From Akkermansia sp. (GTDB lineage: Bacteria > Verrucomicrobiota > Verrucomicrobiia > Verrucomicrobiales > Akkermansiaceae), in NCBI GenBank assembly GCA_022787425.1, contig JALFWB010000018.1, positions 1-46,768 on the forward strand: a DNA stretch of 46,768 bases, in the 5' to 3' direction. Positions within the stretch are counted from its first letter, which is position 1, and every line of letters begins with the position of its first letter. The position numbers and the translations under genes were made by a program. This document shows positions 7,780 to 15,616 of this stretch, piece after piece. The notes beneath the pieces are model-generated. The model saw only the letters and a program-made list of their open reading frames with translations. It did not search any database and had not been told where the DNA came from.

Positions 7780-9324
7780 ATGAGCAAAAAAGAATACACC
7801 GGGCACCCCGATGCACGCCGACCCTCCGGGCACATCATGCCCTGGGTGCACTTGGCCCTGTTGATCGTTATCGTCATTGCGCTGAACTTCATCGGCTGCC
7901 GCGAGTACGGCCGTCGCGACCTCTCCAACGATGAGCGCTACACCATCTCCCAGCGCACGGTGAACGTGCTGACCAGCAGGCGCGTGCAGGAACGCGATAC
8001 CCCCATCACCATCATCTTCGCCTTCAAGCGCTCCACCCCCGGCTACTCGCGCATGCGCCATTTGTTGGAGGACTACGAACGCTTCTCCCTCGGCAAGGTG
8101 AAGGTCGAGTGCTTCGACCCCATCCGCGAGCCCAACCGCGCCCGCGAGATCTCCCGCATCTACAACGTAGACTTTAACCAGAACCTCTGCGTGGTGGATG
8201 CCCGAAAGAACCCGAATGTGGCCCTGAATACCTTTGAAAAGGAACAGAGCAACAACGAACGCAAGCACGTCCGCATCCGCCCCGGCACCTCCTTTGTGCG
8301 CTACGAGAGCGTGCTCGACAAGGTGCGCGGCGAAGAAATCCGCCGCCCCGTGGCGCTGATGATGGATGATGTCGTCTGCGGCGCGCTGACCGAAGCCGTG
8401 GAAGGTGACCTGCGCCGCATGTATGTGGTGGACGGCAAAGGCGGCATCTCCCGCGACAACCCCGACCTGCTGGAGACCATCGGCAACATCACCAACTCCC
8501 TGAACATTCAGCTGACCTGGGCGAACATAGCGGACGTAGACAGCCTGCCGGAGGACGCCGAAGGCGTGATTGTCATCGGCCCGCAGGTGGACTTTACCGA
8601 AGCCGAGGTGAACGTCCTGCGCGAATTCTGGGAACGCAGCGGCCGCAAATCCATCTTCGTGGCACTCGACCCCGCGCACACGGACCTGCCGCTCTTCTAC
8701 CGTTTCCTGCGTGAGCAAGGGATACACCCGAACCGCGACCGCGTGCTGCTGCGCGACCGCTCCCGCGCCTACTACGACATCTCCGCCGTCTTCCCCAAGG
8801 GCCTGCAATGCACGAGGGTCTTCTGGAACACCACCACCCACGTTGAGGGCGAATGCATGTCCCTGCGCCTGGAGCACTGGGACGAGAACCTAGCCAACCT
8901 GCGCCACCTGACCCTCTACCCGCTCATCAAGACCACGGCGGAATACTACGGCGAGACCCGCGCGGACCTGAAACCCGTCTTTGACAAACGCGAGGACCAT
9001 GAAGGCCCCCTGTGCATCGAAGCCGCCGTGACGCGAGGCAACGCGAAAGACCCGAACAACCTGAACACCCTCGTGGTGCTCGGCAACATCTCCACCCTCG
9101 AGAAGGATAACATCCGCAGCGAGCAGCGGGACTACCTGTCCTCCGTCTTCGCCTGGATGAGCAACCGCCCCGAGTACGCCGGGAAGAGTGCCAAGGTGGA
9201 CCTGACCACGAAAATCGACCTGAACCGCCACACGCAGAGCGCGCTGGAGCACATCACCCTGTGGATCATGCCCCTGCTCGCGTTGCTCATTGCGCTCGTC
9301 ATCTGGAACACGCGCCGCCACTGA
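7780..9324 (+). CDS. GldG-like auxiliary protein of the ABC exporter
   Basis: A 514-residue protein with an N-terminal membrane segment (LALLIVIVIALNFIG), a large extracytoplasmic domain and a C-terminal membrane segment followed by RRH. This layout and the DLSNDERYTIS and RDTPITIIF motifs fit the GldG/ABC_transp_aux family, which accompanies GldA/GldF-type exporters. The ATG at 7780 is preferred over an in-frame start at 7732, which would lie inside the permease gene and add a non-family peptide. The 22 bases before the start are C- and T-rich and hold no Shine-Dalgarno. The family is named after gliding motility proteins, but homologues are common in non-gliding bacteria, so motility is not implied. 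Confidence 0.8.
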   Translation: MSKKEYTGHPDARRPSGHIMPWVHLALLIVIVIALNFIGCREYGRRDLSNDERYTISQRTVNVLTSRRVQERDTPITIIFAFKRSTPGYSRMRHLLEDYERFSLGKVKVECFDPIREPNRAREISRIYNVDFNQNLCVVDARKNPNVALNTFEKEQSNNERKHVRIRPGTSFVRYESVLDKVRGEEIRRPVALMMDDVVCGALTEAVEGDLRRMYVVDGKGGISRDNPDLLETIGNITNSLNIQLTWANIADVDSLPEDAEGVIVIGPQVDFTEAEVNVLREFWERSGRKSIFVALDPAHTDLPLFYRFLREQGIHPNRDRVLLRDRSRAYYDISAVFPKGLQCTRVFWNTTTHVEGECMSLRLEHWDENLANLRHLTLYPLIKTTAEYYGETRADLKPVFDKREDHEGPLCIEAAVTRGNAKDPNNLNTLVVLGNISTLEKDNIRSEQRDYLSSVFAWMSNRPEYAGKSAKVDLTTKIDLNRHTQSALEHITLWIMPLLALLIALVIWNTRRH

Positions 9325-9333
9325 TCGGAGCCT

Positions 9334-11670
9334 ATGAGGACCCTCTACACCACCATCCTGCTTTCCGTTACCGCAGCCGCAGCGGTGACCGCCTCTGCCT
9401 TTCTGGCGGTGGACGGTAACCTGGCGCGCCTGACGGGCTGGTATCACTTCCGCCCCGGCATGCCCCTCTTCACCAAGGAGAACATGGCCACCCTGCCTAA
9501 GGTGAACTGGATGCGCATCAGCGATCTGAACGACTACATCGAATGCGCCCGGGAAGCGGATGGAAGCTGGTGGATCGTCCAGCCCTTCCGCGACCGCATG
9601 TCGCGCCACGCCGCAGAGAGCATCCTGCAATTCACCGAGCAGGCCAAGCTGGTGGACACCGTGCCCATGAACCGCCACACCCGCGGCAGCCTGCGCGAGT
9701 TCGGCGTGGAGTCCTCCCCGCACGCCATCACCCTCAAGGTCTCCACCCCCGACGGCGACTCCACGGTGGCGCGCTACACCCTCGGCAGCACCTCCCCCTG
9801 GCTGGAGGACGGCGGGGACGGTGAAACCCTGCACCCCACCACCTACCTGCGCACGGACTTCTACGGGCGTGACAAACGCGTGCACGTTGTCTCCGGCAAC
9901 ATCCTCCCGCTCTTTAAGAACGGTCTCTATGCCCTGCGCGAACCGCACCTCCTCTGCCTGCCGGACAGCATCGTTGTGCCGAGCCCGGACGGACGCAACG
10001 TGACCCTCTCCCCGGAGGAGATGATCTCCGGCATCAGCATTGAAACAGCCAACGGCACCCGCACTGAGCTGGAACGCGAGCTGTCCTTCCGCACGAAGGA
10101 AGACGGCAAGCAAGAGCTGACCGCGCACTGGCGCATCACCGCCCCCCTGCCCCTGGAAGTGAACCATGACCGCGTGCAGGCCCTTACCGCGGCCCTGGTG
10201 AAGCTTACGGGCCTGAAGACCGAGGACCGCACCGGCATCACCCTGCCGGAGAAACCCGTCTATAAACTCACGGTGCAGACCTTAGCCCCCTCCCAAGAGA
10301 AGGTGGAAATCTGCATCTATCCCCCCTTCACCGCGCCCGGAGAAGACCGCCAACTGTGCTACGCCACCGTCAGCGGACGCCCCGTGGTGTTTACCCTGGC
10401 TGCGGAACGACTGGCGGACCGCCAAGGCAGCTACTCCCCGCTGGTGCGCTCCGTGTTGCACGCCCCCGTACTGCCCGCAAAATCCCTGGCTCACCTGCAA
10501 TCCCTGGATGCCGTGCAGTATGTGAGCGAGATACCCCTCAGCACCGACAAACTGCGCTCCATGGAGCTGACCACCCTGCCCTTGGCCGACGTGGAACGCA
10601 TTTACCTGCGCTCCCGACGCGGCGGTGACAGCGTGGCACTGCTCTGCATCCCCGGTTCCCGCGAGGGCGAGGTGGCGGACGTGTGGAAGTACTCCGCCAA
10701 CCGCGCTCCCTTTGCCACGGCGGAGGCCGATGTGGTGACCCGATTCCTGAAAGGCATGCGTGACATACCCGTGGACGGCGTGGAAGCCGATGCCCGCACG
10801 CCGGAGGAGATGCAGGAGCTGGTGAACCGATATGGGCTGAACCGGCCGGACTATGTGATCCAGCTCCTCCCCAAGGGCTGCCCCGTCCGCGCCTCGCTCT
10901 TCGGCCGGGATCTACCCATTATCAAAGACCGCTCTCCGCTCGTCTACTACCTGAAACGCTACCGCGACCCCGTAGAAGGCAAGGCGCGCTGGCTGGCCTG
11001 CGCGGACGGCGGACGCAGCATCTACCGCCTCAGCACCCGCTTCACCAAGCTCTGCTCCGTTGAACCGCTTGTGTGGAAACAACGCAACCTCTTCCATTTC
11101 CCCGGATCCGCCCTGCGCCACCTGACCCTCGGCTTCCGGCGTGCTCCCCTGAGCCTGGACTACGATTATCAGATCGAGAGCTGGAGCGGCAAACTGGGAG
11201 ACCGCGACGTGACACCGAACATCAACCCGAACTTGGCTAACTACTATGTGCGCCACCTGCAGAAGATGAAGGTGAAGTCTTGGGTAGCCCCCGAAGACCC
11301 CGATGCGCTCGAGGCTCTGCGGACGCCCGCCTTTACTGTGAAGGTCGACCTGGAGCTCACCGACTTCTCTGATACCGACAGCGTGATTGACACCCCCACG
11401 GAAGCGAATGAAGTGACCGGTGAAGGCGAAGTGACCAAACCCGTGGAAGACATGCTGAGCGGCAATGACGCAGCCGATGCCGAATTCCGCAAACTCATCA
11501 GCGAGCAACGGCGCACCTATGCCAAGACGATCACCCTGGAGATAGCCCCTGCCGAACCCGAAAACCCGCGCAGTATCTTCTACGGCCGTCTGCGGGAAAC
11601 CGGGGAGCTGTTCGTCCTCTCCTATGAGGATGCGCAGAGCCTGGGTGCCACGCCGCTGGAAGGACTTTAA
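9334..11670 (+). CDS. DUF4340-type protein of the export operon
   Basis: A 778-residue protein with an N-terminal membrane anchor or uncleaved signal (LSVTAAAAVTASAFLAV) and a long extracytoplasmic body. DUF4340 proteins routinely follow GldG-like genes. The body has repeated DUF4340-like elements, such as the segment from the operon-typical W-W-I-V-Q-P-F motif near residues 70-80 and the YTLGSTSPW region. A GGAG sits 8 bases before the ATG and only 9 bases separate it from the preceding stop, so it is translationally close to the GldG-like gene. It may bind or guide the exported substrate outside the membrane; this is inference. The family assignment comes partly from gene order. Confidence 0.7.
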   Translation: MRTLYTTILLSVTAAAAVTASAFLAVDGNLARLTGWYHFRPGMPLFTKENMATLPKVNWMRISDLNDYIECAREADGSWWIVQPFRDRMSRHAAESILQFTEQAKLVDTVPMNRHTRGSLREFGVESSPHAITLKVSTPDGDSTVARYTLGSTSPWLEDGGDGETLHPTTYLRTDFYGRDKRVHVVSGNILPLFKNGLYALREPHLLCLPDSIVVPSPDGRNVTLSPEEMISGISIETANGTRTELERELSFRTKEDGKQELTAHWRITAPLPLEVNHDRVQALTAALVKLTGLKTEDRTGITLPEKPVYKLTVQTLAPSQEKVEICIYPPFTAPGEDRQLCYATVSGRPVVFTLAAERLADRQGSYSPLVRSVLHAPVLPAKSLAHLQSLDAVQYVSEIPLSTDKLRSMELTTLPLADVERIYLRSRRGGDSVALLCIPGSREGEVADVWKYSANRAPFATAEADVVTRFLKGMRDIPVDGVEADARTPEEMQELVNRYGLNRPDYVIQLLPKGCPVRASLFGRDLPIIKDRSPLVYYLKRYRDPVEGKARWLACADGGRSIYRLSTRFTKLCSVEPLVWKQRNLFHFPGSALRHLTLGFRRAPLSLDYDYQIESWSGKLGDRDVTPNINPNLANYYVRHLQKMKVKSWVAPEDPDALEALRTPAFTVKVDLELTDFSDTDSVIDTPTEANEVTGEGEVTKPVEDMLSGNDAADAEFRKLISEQRRTYAKTITLEIAPAEPENPRSIFYGRLRETGELFVLSYEDAQSLGATPLEGL

Positions 11671-11674
11671 TTTT

Positions 11675-11690
11675 CCCCCCCCAAAAAAAA
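11675..11690 (+). repeat. C8-A8 homopolymer pair just before the fucosidase start
   Basis: Eight C residues (11675-11682) are followed directly by eight A residues (11683-11690), 8 bases before the fucosidase ATG. Such runs can slip during replication and change leader length or folding. No Shine-Dalgarno is present. Confidence 0.6.
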
Positions 11691-11698
11691 CACATAAC

Positions 11699-13798
11699 AT
11701 GAGCACAAGAAACGCAATTCTCACGACATTGGCCGCCCTGCCGGGCTTCGCCTTCCTGCCGAGTCTCACCAACGCCGCCGAGCCGCCCGCTCCCTGCGGG
11801 GCCGTGCCCACCAAGCAGCAGGTGGACTGGCTGCGCATGGAGTGGTACGCTTTCGTCCACTTCGGTCTTAACACCTACACCAACCGCGAGTGGGGCTACG
11901 GCGATGAGAACCCCAAGCAGTTCAACCCCAAAAACTTCGATGCCAACGCCATTGTGTCCACCTTCAAGAAGGCGGGGATGAAGGGCATGATCTACACGGC
12001 CAAGCACCACGACGGCTTCTGCGCCTGGCCTACCAAGTCCACCGAGCATAACATCACCAAGGCTGCCTGGAAGGACGGCAAGGGCGATGTGGTGCGCTGC
12101 TTTGCGGACGCCTGCAAGAAGCACGGCATCAAGTTCGGTACCTACCTCTCCCCCTGGGACCGCAACGCCGCAGAATACGGTCGCCCCGGCTACCTGGATG
12201 TGTACTACAAACAGATAACCGAGCTGCTGACCAACTACGGCCCCGTGTTCGAGATTTGGTTTGACGGCGCGAACGGCGGCGATGGCTTCTACGGCGGTGC
12301 CCGCGAGAAGCGCAACATCGGCAAGGCGGATACCTACTACAACTTCAAGAAAGTGGTGGAAATCATTCGCGGCCTGCAGCCGGACTGCATCATCTGGGGC
12401 GCAGGCGGCCACGGGGATGTGACCTGGGGCGGCTCCGAGAAGGGGCATGTGAAGTACCCCTGCTGGAACACGGATATGAACAAGACCGAGGGCGCGAAAT
12501 GGATGTCCCTGGAGGGCGACACCCCCATCAACCATGCCGGCTGGTTCTGGCATCCCGGGCAGGGCTCGCGTGTCAAGTCGCCGGATGTGCTCATGCAGGT
12601 CTATCTGGACAGCGTGGGACGCGGCGCGAATCTCATTCTGAATGTGGCCCCGAACCGCGATGGGCAGCTGGACCCGGCGGACGTGAAGTCCCTGTTGACT
12701 TTCGGTGAGAACCGCCGCCGCCTGTTGGCCACGGACTACGCCCTGAACGCCGCCGCCAAGGCTGACCAAGTGCGCGGTAACGACAAGAAATTCGGCGCGG
12801 ACAAAGTGACGGACGGCGACATCGAGTCCTACTGGTGCCCGAATGACGGCACGACCACGGGCGAGCTGGTCATGACCCTCAAGGAGCCTGCCACCTTCGA
12901 TGTGGTGCGCGTGCGCGAGCAGATCCGCCTCGGTCAACGCGTCAAGAAGTTCGAGGTAGACGTGGAGGAAAACGGACAGTGGCGGACCATCATCCCGAAC
13001 GGCCAGAGCGTGGGCAACCAGGTGATGTGGAAGCTGCGCGAACCCGTGAAGGCCGGCAAGGTGCGCCTGCGCATCACGGAATCCCGCGCCTGCCCCTGCA
13101 TCAGCGAGTTCTCTCTGCTCAAGATGCCTAAACAGATGCCCACGCCGACCATCACCCGCAAGGGCGATGTGCTCAACATTTCCTCCGCAGAGAATTACAA
13201 GGTCGTCTACACCACGGACGGCAGCATGCCCACCGCCAAGAGCAGCACCTTCTCCGAGGGTGCCAAGATGCCCAAGGCAGGTACGGTGAAGGCTGCTTAC
13301 TATGACCCGAGCGACGGCAGCTTGGGCCCCGTGGCAGAGGCGGACTTCGGCCTCTGCAAGGTGAAGTGGAGCGGCAAGGACAAGGCTGCCTTCGATGACG
13401 ACCCCAAGACGCACTGGGAGTCCGGCGACACCCCCACCGTGGTGATCGACTTGGGCGAGACGCAGACGCTCGGGGCCTTCTCCTACCTGCCGCGCCAGGA
13501 CGGCAAGGTGCAGAACATGACGGACCGCTACACCTTCGAGGTCAGCGTGGATAACAAGAGCTGGAAGAAGGTGGCCGAGGGCGAGTTCTCCAACCTCCGC
13601 GCCAACCCGATTGAACTGAAGGTGGACTTCGATGCACCGAGCAAGGCCCGCTATGTGCGCTTTACCGGCACCCGCGCCTTGGAGGGCAACGGGCAGAGCG
13701 TGGCGGAGATCAACCTTTTCCCCGCTGAAACGGCGGCACCCGCCAAGCCCGCAACCAAGGGCGGCAAGAAGAGCCGCGGCAAACGCGGTAGGAAATAA
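11699..13798 (+). CDS. Secreted alpha-L-fucosidase (GH29) with carbohydrate-binding modules
   Basis: A 699-residue exported glycosidase. An N-terminal signal peptide (ILTTLAALPGFAFLPSLTNA) is followed by a GH29 catalytic domain to about residue 340: WYAFVHFGLNTYT, KHHDGFCAWPTK, and EIWFDGANGG, whose Asp near 189 is the expected nucleophile. A first F5/8-type (CBM32-like) module spans about 345-470, a chitobiase-like sheet (VVYTTDGSMPT) about 480-545, and a second F5/8 module about 555-680. The tail is very basic (GGKKSRGKRGRK). It should release terminal L-fucose from mucin or other host glycans in the periplasm or at the surface. The start at 11699 is chosen because it begins the signal peptide; an earlier in-frame ATG lies inside the preceding gene. 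It is likely cotranscribed with the upstream export operon. Confidence 0.93.
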   Translation: MSTRNAILTTLAALPGFAFLPSLTNAAEPPAPCGAVPTKQQVDWLRMEWYAFVHFGLNTYTNREWGYGDENPKQFNPKNFDANAIVSTFKKAGMKGMIYTAKHHDGFCAWPTKSTEHNITKAAWKDGKGDVVRCFADACKKHGIKFGTYLSPWDRNAAEYGRPGYLDVYYKQITELLTNYGPVFEIWFDGANGGDGFYGGAREKRNIGKADTYYNFKKVVEIIRGLQPDCIIWGAGGHGDVTWGGSEKGHVKYPCWNTDMNKTEGAKWMSLEGDTPINHAGWFWHPGQGSRVKSPDVLMQVYLDSVGRGANLILNVAPNRDGQLDPADVKSLLTFGENRRRLLATDYALNAAAKADQVRGNDKKFGADKVTDGDIESYWCPNDGTTTGELVMTLKEPATFDVVRVREQIRLGQRVKKFEVDVEENGQWRTIIPNGQSVGNQVMWKLREPVKAGKVRLRITESRACPCISEFSLLKMPKQMPTPTITRKGDVLNISSAENYKVVYTTDGSMPTAKSSTFSEGAKMPKAGTVKAAYYDPSDGSLGPVAEADFGLCKVKWSGKDKAAFDDDPKTHWESGDTPTVVIDLGETQTLGAFSYLPRQDGKVQNMTDRYTFEVSVDNKSWKKVAEGEFSNLRANPIELKVDFDAPSKARYVRFTGTRALEGNGQSVAEINLFPAETAAPAKPATKGGKKSRGKRGRK

Positions 13799-13813
13799 CC
13801 CGGTTGATGCGCC

Positions 13814-14665
13814 ATGTGGCTTTGGTCTAAACATGTGCCCGCCGAGAGTGAGGGGGAGTGGCAGGAGCGCCTCTCCCCCCTGCCCGGCTTTGTGCTGGAA
13901 ACCGGCGGCACCCGGGCAGACAGAATCAGCCTGCTGGTCTACACGGAAACCGAGCAAGAGGCCCTGTTGCTGAAGGCCTGCTACGGCGGGCGTACGGAGG
14001 CTGTGGAGGAGAAGGATTGGGTAGCGGCAACGGCCCCGGCCAACACGCCGCCGCTGCATATCCGCGACCGCCTGATTCTGTCTACCGGTGACGACCCGGA
14101 AACCTTGGCAGCCCTGCGCGCTGCCTACCCCGGGCGGGAAGTGCTCAGCTTCCCCGCCGAGATGGCCTTCGGCACGGGGAACCACGCCACCACGGCCACC
14201 TGCCTGCGGATGATGTGCGACTGGGTGAGGCACCGCCGCGAGCCTTGGACACTCGCGGATATTGGCTGCGGAACGGGCGTGTTGGCCTTGGCAGGCATGC
14301 GGCTGGGCGCGCAGCGGGCGTTGGCCTTCGACTTCGACCCCACGGCGGTGGAGATCGCGCAGCGCAACGTGGCGCGCAACGGCGGTGCCCCGGGGCTCAC
14401 TCTCTTCCGCGCGGATGTCTTTGAATGGACACCCCTGCCGGAAGACGCAGCGGACTTGGTGCTGGCCAATCTGTTCTCCACCGTGCTGCAGCGCGCCTTC
14501 CCCAAGCTCAAGGCCGCCATGAAGCCGGACGGAGTTCTGATTATATCCGGCATCCTGAACACCCAAGCGGAAGAGACGCTGGCTGCGGCGGAGCAGGCAG
14601 GACTGCGCTGCCTGCAGGTGAAAAGCCGGGGCAAGTGGACGACCGCTCAACTCGTTATGTCATGA
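13814..14665 (+). CDS. prmA: Ribosomal protein L11 methyltransferase
   Basis: A 283-residue class I SAM methyltransferase. It carries the PrmA hallmark EMAFGTGNHATTATC near 116 and SAM motif I DIGCGTGVLALAG near 150, followed by the acidic loop FDFDPTAVE and the active-site region LVLANLFS, where most PrmA proteins have NILA. PrmA trimethylates L11 (RplK) in the cytosol. The N-terminal third, which recruits L11, is divergent, so a related protein methyltransferase is possible but less likely. The last codons overlap tsaB by ATGA, and the gene begins 15 bases after the fucosidase stop, pointing to readthrough transcription. Confidence 0.85.
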   Translation: MWLWSKHVPAESEGEWQERLSPLPGFVLETGGTRADRISLLVYTETEQEALLLKACYGGRTEAVEEKDWVAATAPANTPPLHIRDRLILSTGDDPETLAALRAAYPGREVLSFPAEMAFGTGNHATTATCLRMMCDWVRHRREPWTLADIGCGTGVLALAGMRLGAQRALAFDFDPTAVEIAQRNVARNGGAPGLTLFRADVFEWTPLPEDAADLVLANLFSTVLQRAFPKLKAAMKPDGVLIISGILNTQAEETLAAAEQAGLRCLQVKSRGKWTTAQLVMS

Positions 14666-15288
14666 ATATCCTGGCCCTCGAAACCTCGCAACCGCATGCC
14701 TCCCTCTGCCTCTCCCGGGACGGAGAAACCGTTTTCAGCGCGTCCTGGGAGGCGGAGCGCAACCACGATGCCTACCTCTTTCCTGCGTTGGAGAAAGCCT
14801 TGGCCTACCCGGAAGCGGCAGAGCTGCACACCGTGTTGGTGGGCTCCGGCCCCGGCAGTTACGGTGGAGTGCGCGTGGCACTGGCAGCGGCGGTGGGTGT
14901 TTCCACCGTGCGCGGCGGGCGGGTGGTGGCTTTCGGTTCCTGGGAGCCTTTCGCCGCCCCCGGGCTGAGCATCATCTCCGATGCTCGCCGCAACGGCTGG
15001 ACCGTGCGCCGCCCCGATGGGTGCATCGAGGTGCTCAGCGCGGAGCAGGTGCGAGCCCTGCCACCCCCCGTGGCTTCCGTGGAGCAGGCAGAGACCCTGG
15101 CAGCGGCCGGTATCAGCGTGCAGCAGGCGGGGCTCATTCCCACGGCGGAAGCCTTGGTGCGGGCTTGGTTGGCCCTCCCCGTCGAGCAACAGGAGGCCTT
15201 GGCGGCCAAACCTGCGGAGCCCATCTATGTGCGCCCGCCGCACATTGTGCCCGCCAAGCGCAAACCATGGGAGATCCGCCATGGCTGA
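14662..15288 (+). CDS. tsaB: tRNA threonylcarbamoyladenosine biosynthesis protein TsaB
   Basis: A 208-residue ASKHA-fold protein. It starts MNILALETSQPHASL, carries the TsaB signature GSGPGSYGGVRVALAAAVG near residues 57-75 and then the SDARRNGW segment. TsaB forms the scaffold with TsaD and TsaE that transfers threonylcarbamoyl to A37 of ANN-decoding tRNAs. It overlaps prmA by four bases (ATGA) and the following small gene by eight, so the three are translationally linked. No tsaD or tsaE is in the window. Confidence 0.88.
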   Translation: MNILALETSQPHASLCLSRDGETVFSASWEAERNHDAYLFPALEKALAYPEAAELHTVLVGSGPGSYGGVRVALAAAVGVSTVRGGRVVAFGSWEPFAAPGLSIISDARRNGWTVRRPDGCIEVLSAEQVRALPPPVASVEQAETLAAAGISVQQAGLIPTAEALVRAWLALPVEQQEALAAKPAEPIYVRPPHIVPAKRKPWEIRHG

Positions 15289-15610
15289 GCCCATTGTACA
15301 CAGCTGCCAACGCTGCGGGGCCTGCTGCCGCTGGGAGGGCGATGTCTGCCTGACGGATGAGGATATAAGCGCGATTGCCGACTACCTTGGGTTAGCAGAG
15401 CCGGACTTCATCGAACGCTACTGCCGCCTGCAGCGCAACCGCCGGGGCCTCTCGCTCATCGATGCCCCGGACGGGGCGTGCATCATGCTGCGCCCGGACG
15501 GCTGCTTCATCCAACCCGTCAAGCCCCGCCAGTGCCGGGATTTCCCGCTCAAATGGAACTTCCCCGGCTGGGAACAGCGTTGCCCCGGGGCCGGTAAATC
15601 TGTTACCTGA
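15281..15610 (+). CDS. YkgJ-family CxxCxxCC cluster protein
   Basis: A 109-residue protein with the family's N-terminal cysteine cluster CQRCGACC at residues 9-16, two later cysteines in DGACIMLRPDGCF, and the C-terminal RQCRDFPLKW. Members are thought to bind zinc or an iron-sulphur cluster; the reaction is unknown. The start overlaps the end of tsaB by eight bases, and the ABC transporter gene begins six bases after the stop. A longer open frame upstream lies entirely inside tsaB and is not coding. Confidence 0.85.
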   Translation: MAEPIVHSCQRCGACCRWEGDVCLTDEDISAIADYLGLAEPDFIERYCRLQRNRRGLSLIDAPDGACIMLRPDGCFIQPVKPRQCRDFPLKWNFPGWEQRCPGAGKSVT

Positions 15611-15616
15611 ACCACC

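Noticed and set aside
11531..14650. 1039-residue open frame on the minus strand
   Set aside because: It lies opposite the fucosidase and prmA genes, is rich in His, Gly, Ala and Arg as expected for an antisense frame of GC-rich genes, and shows no domain.
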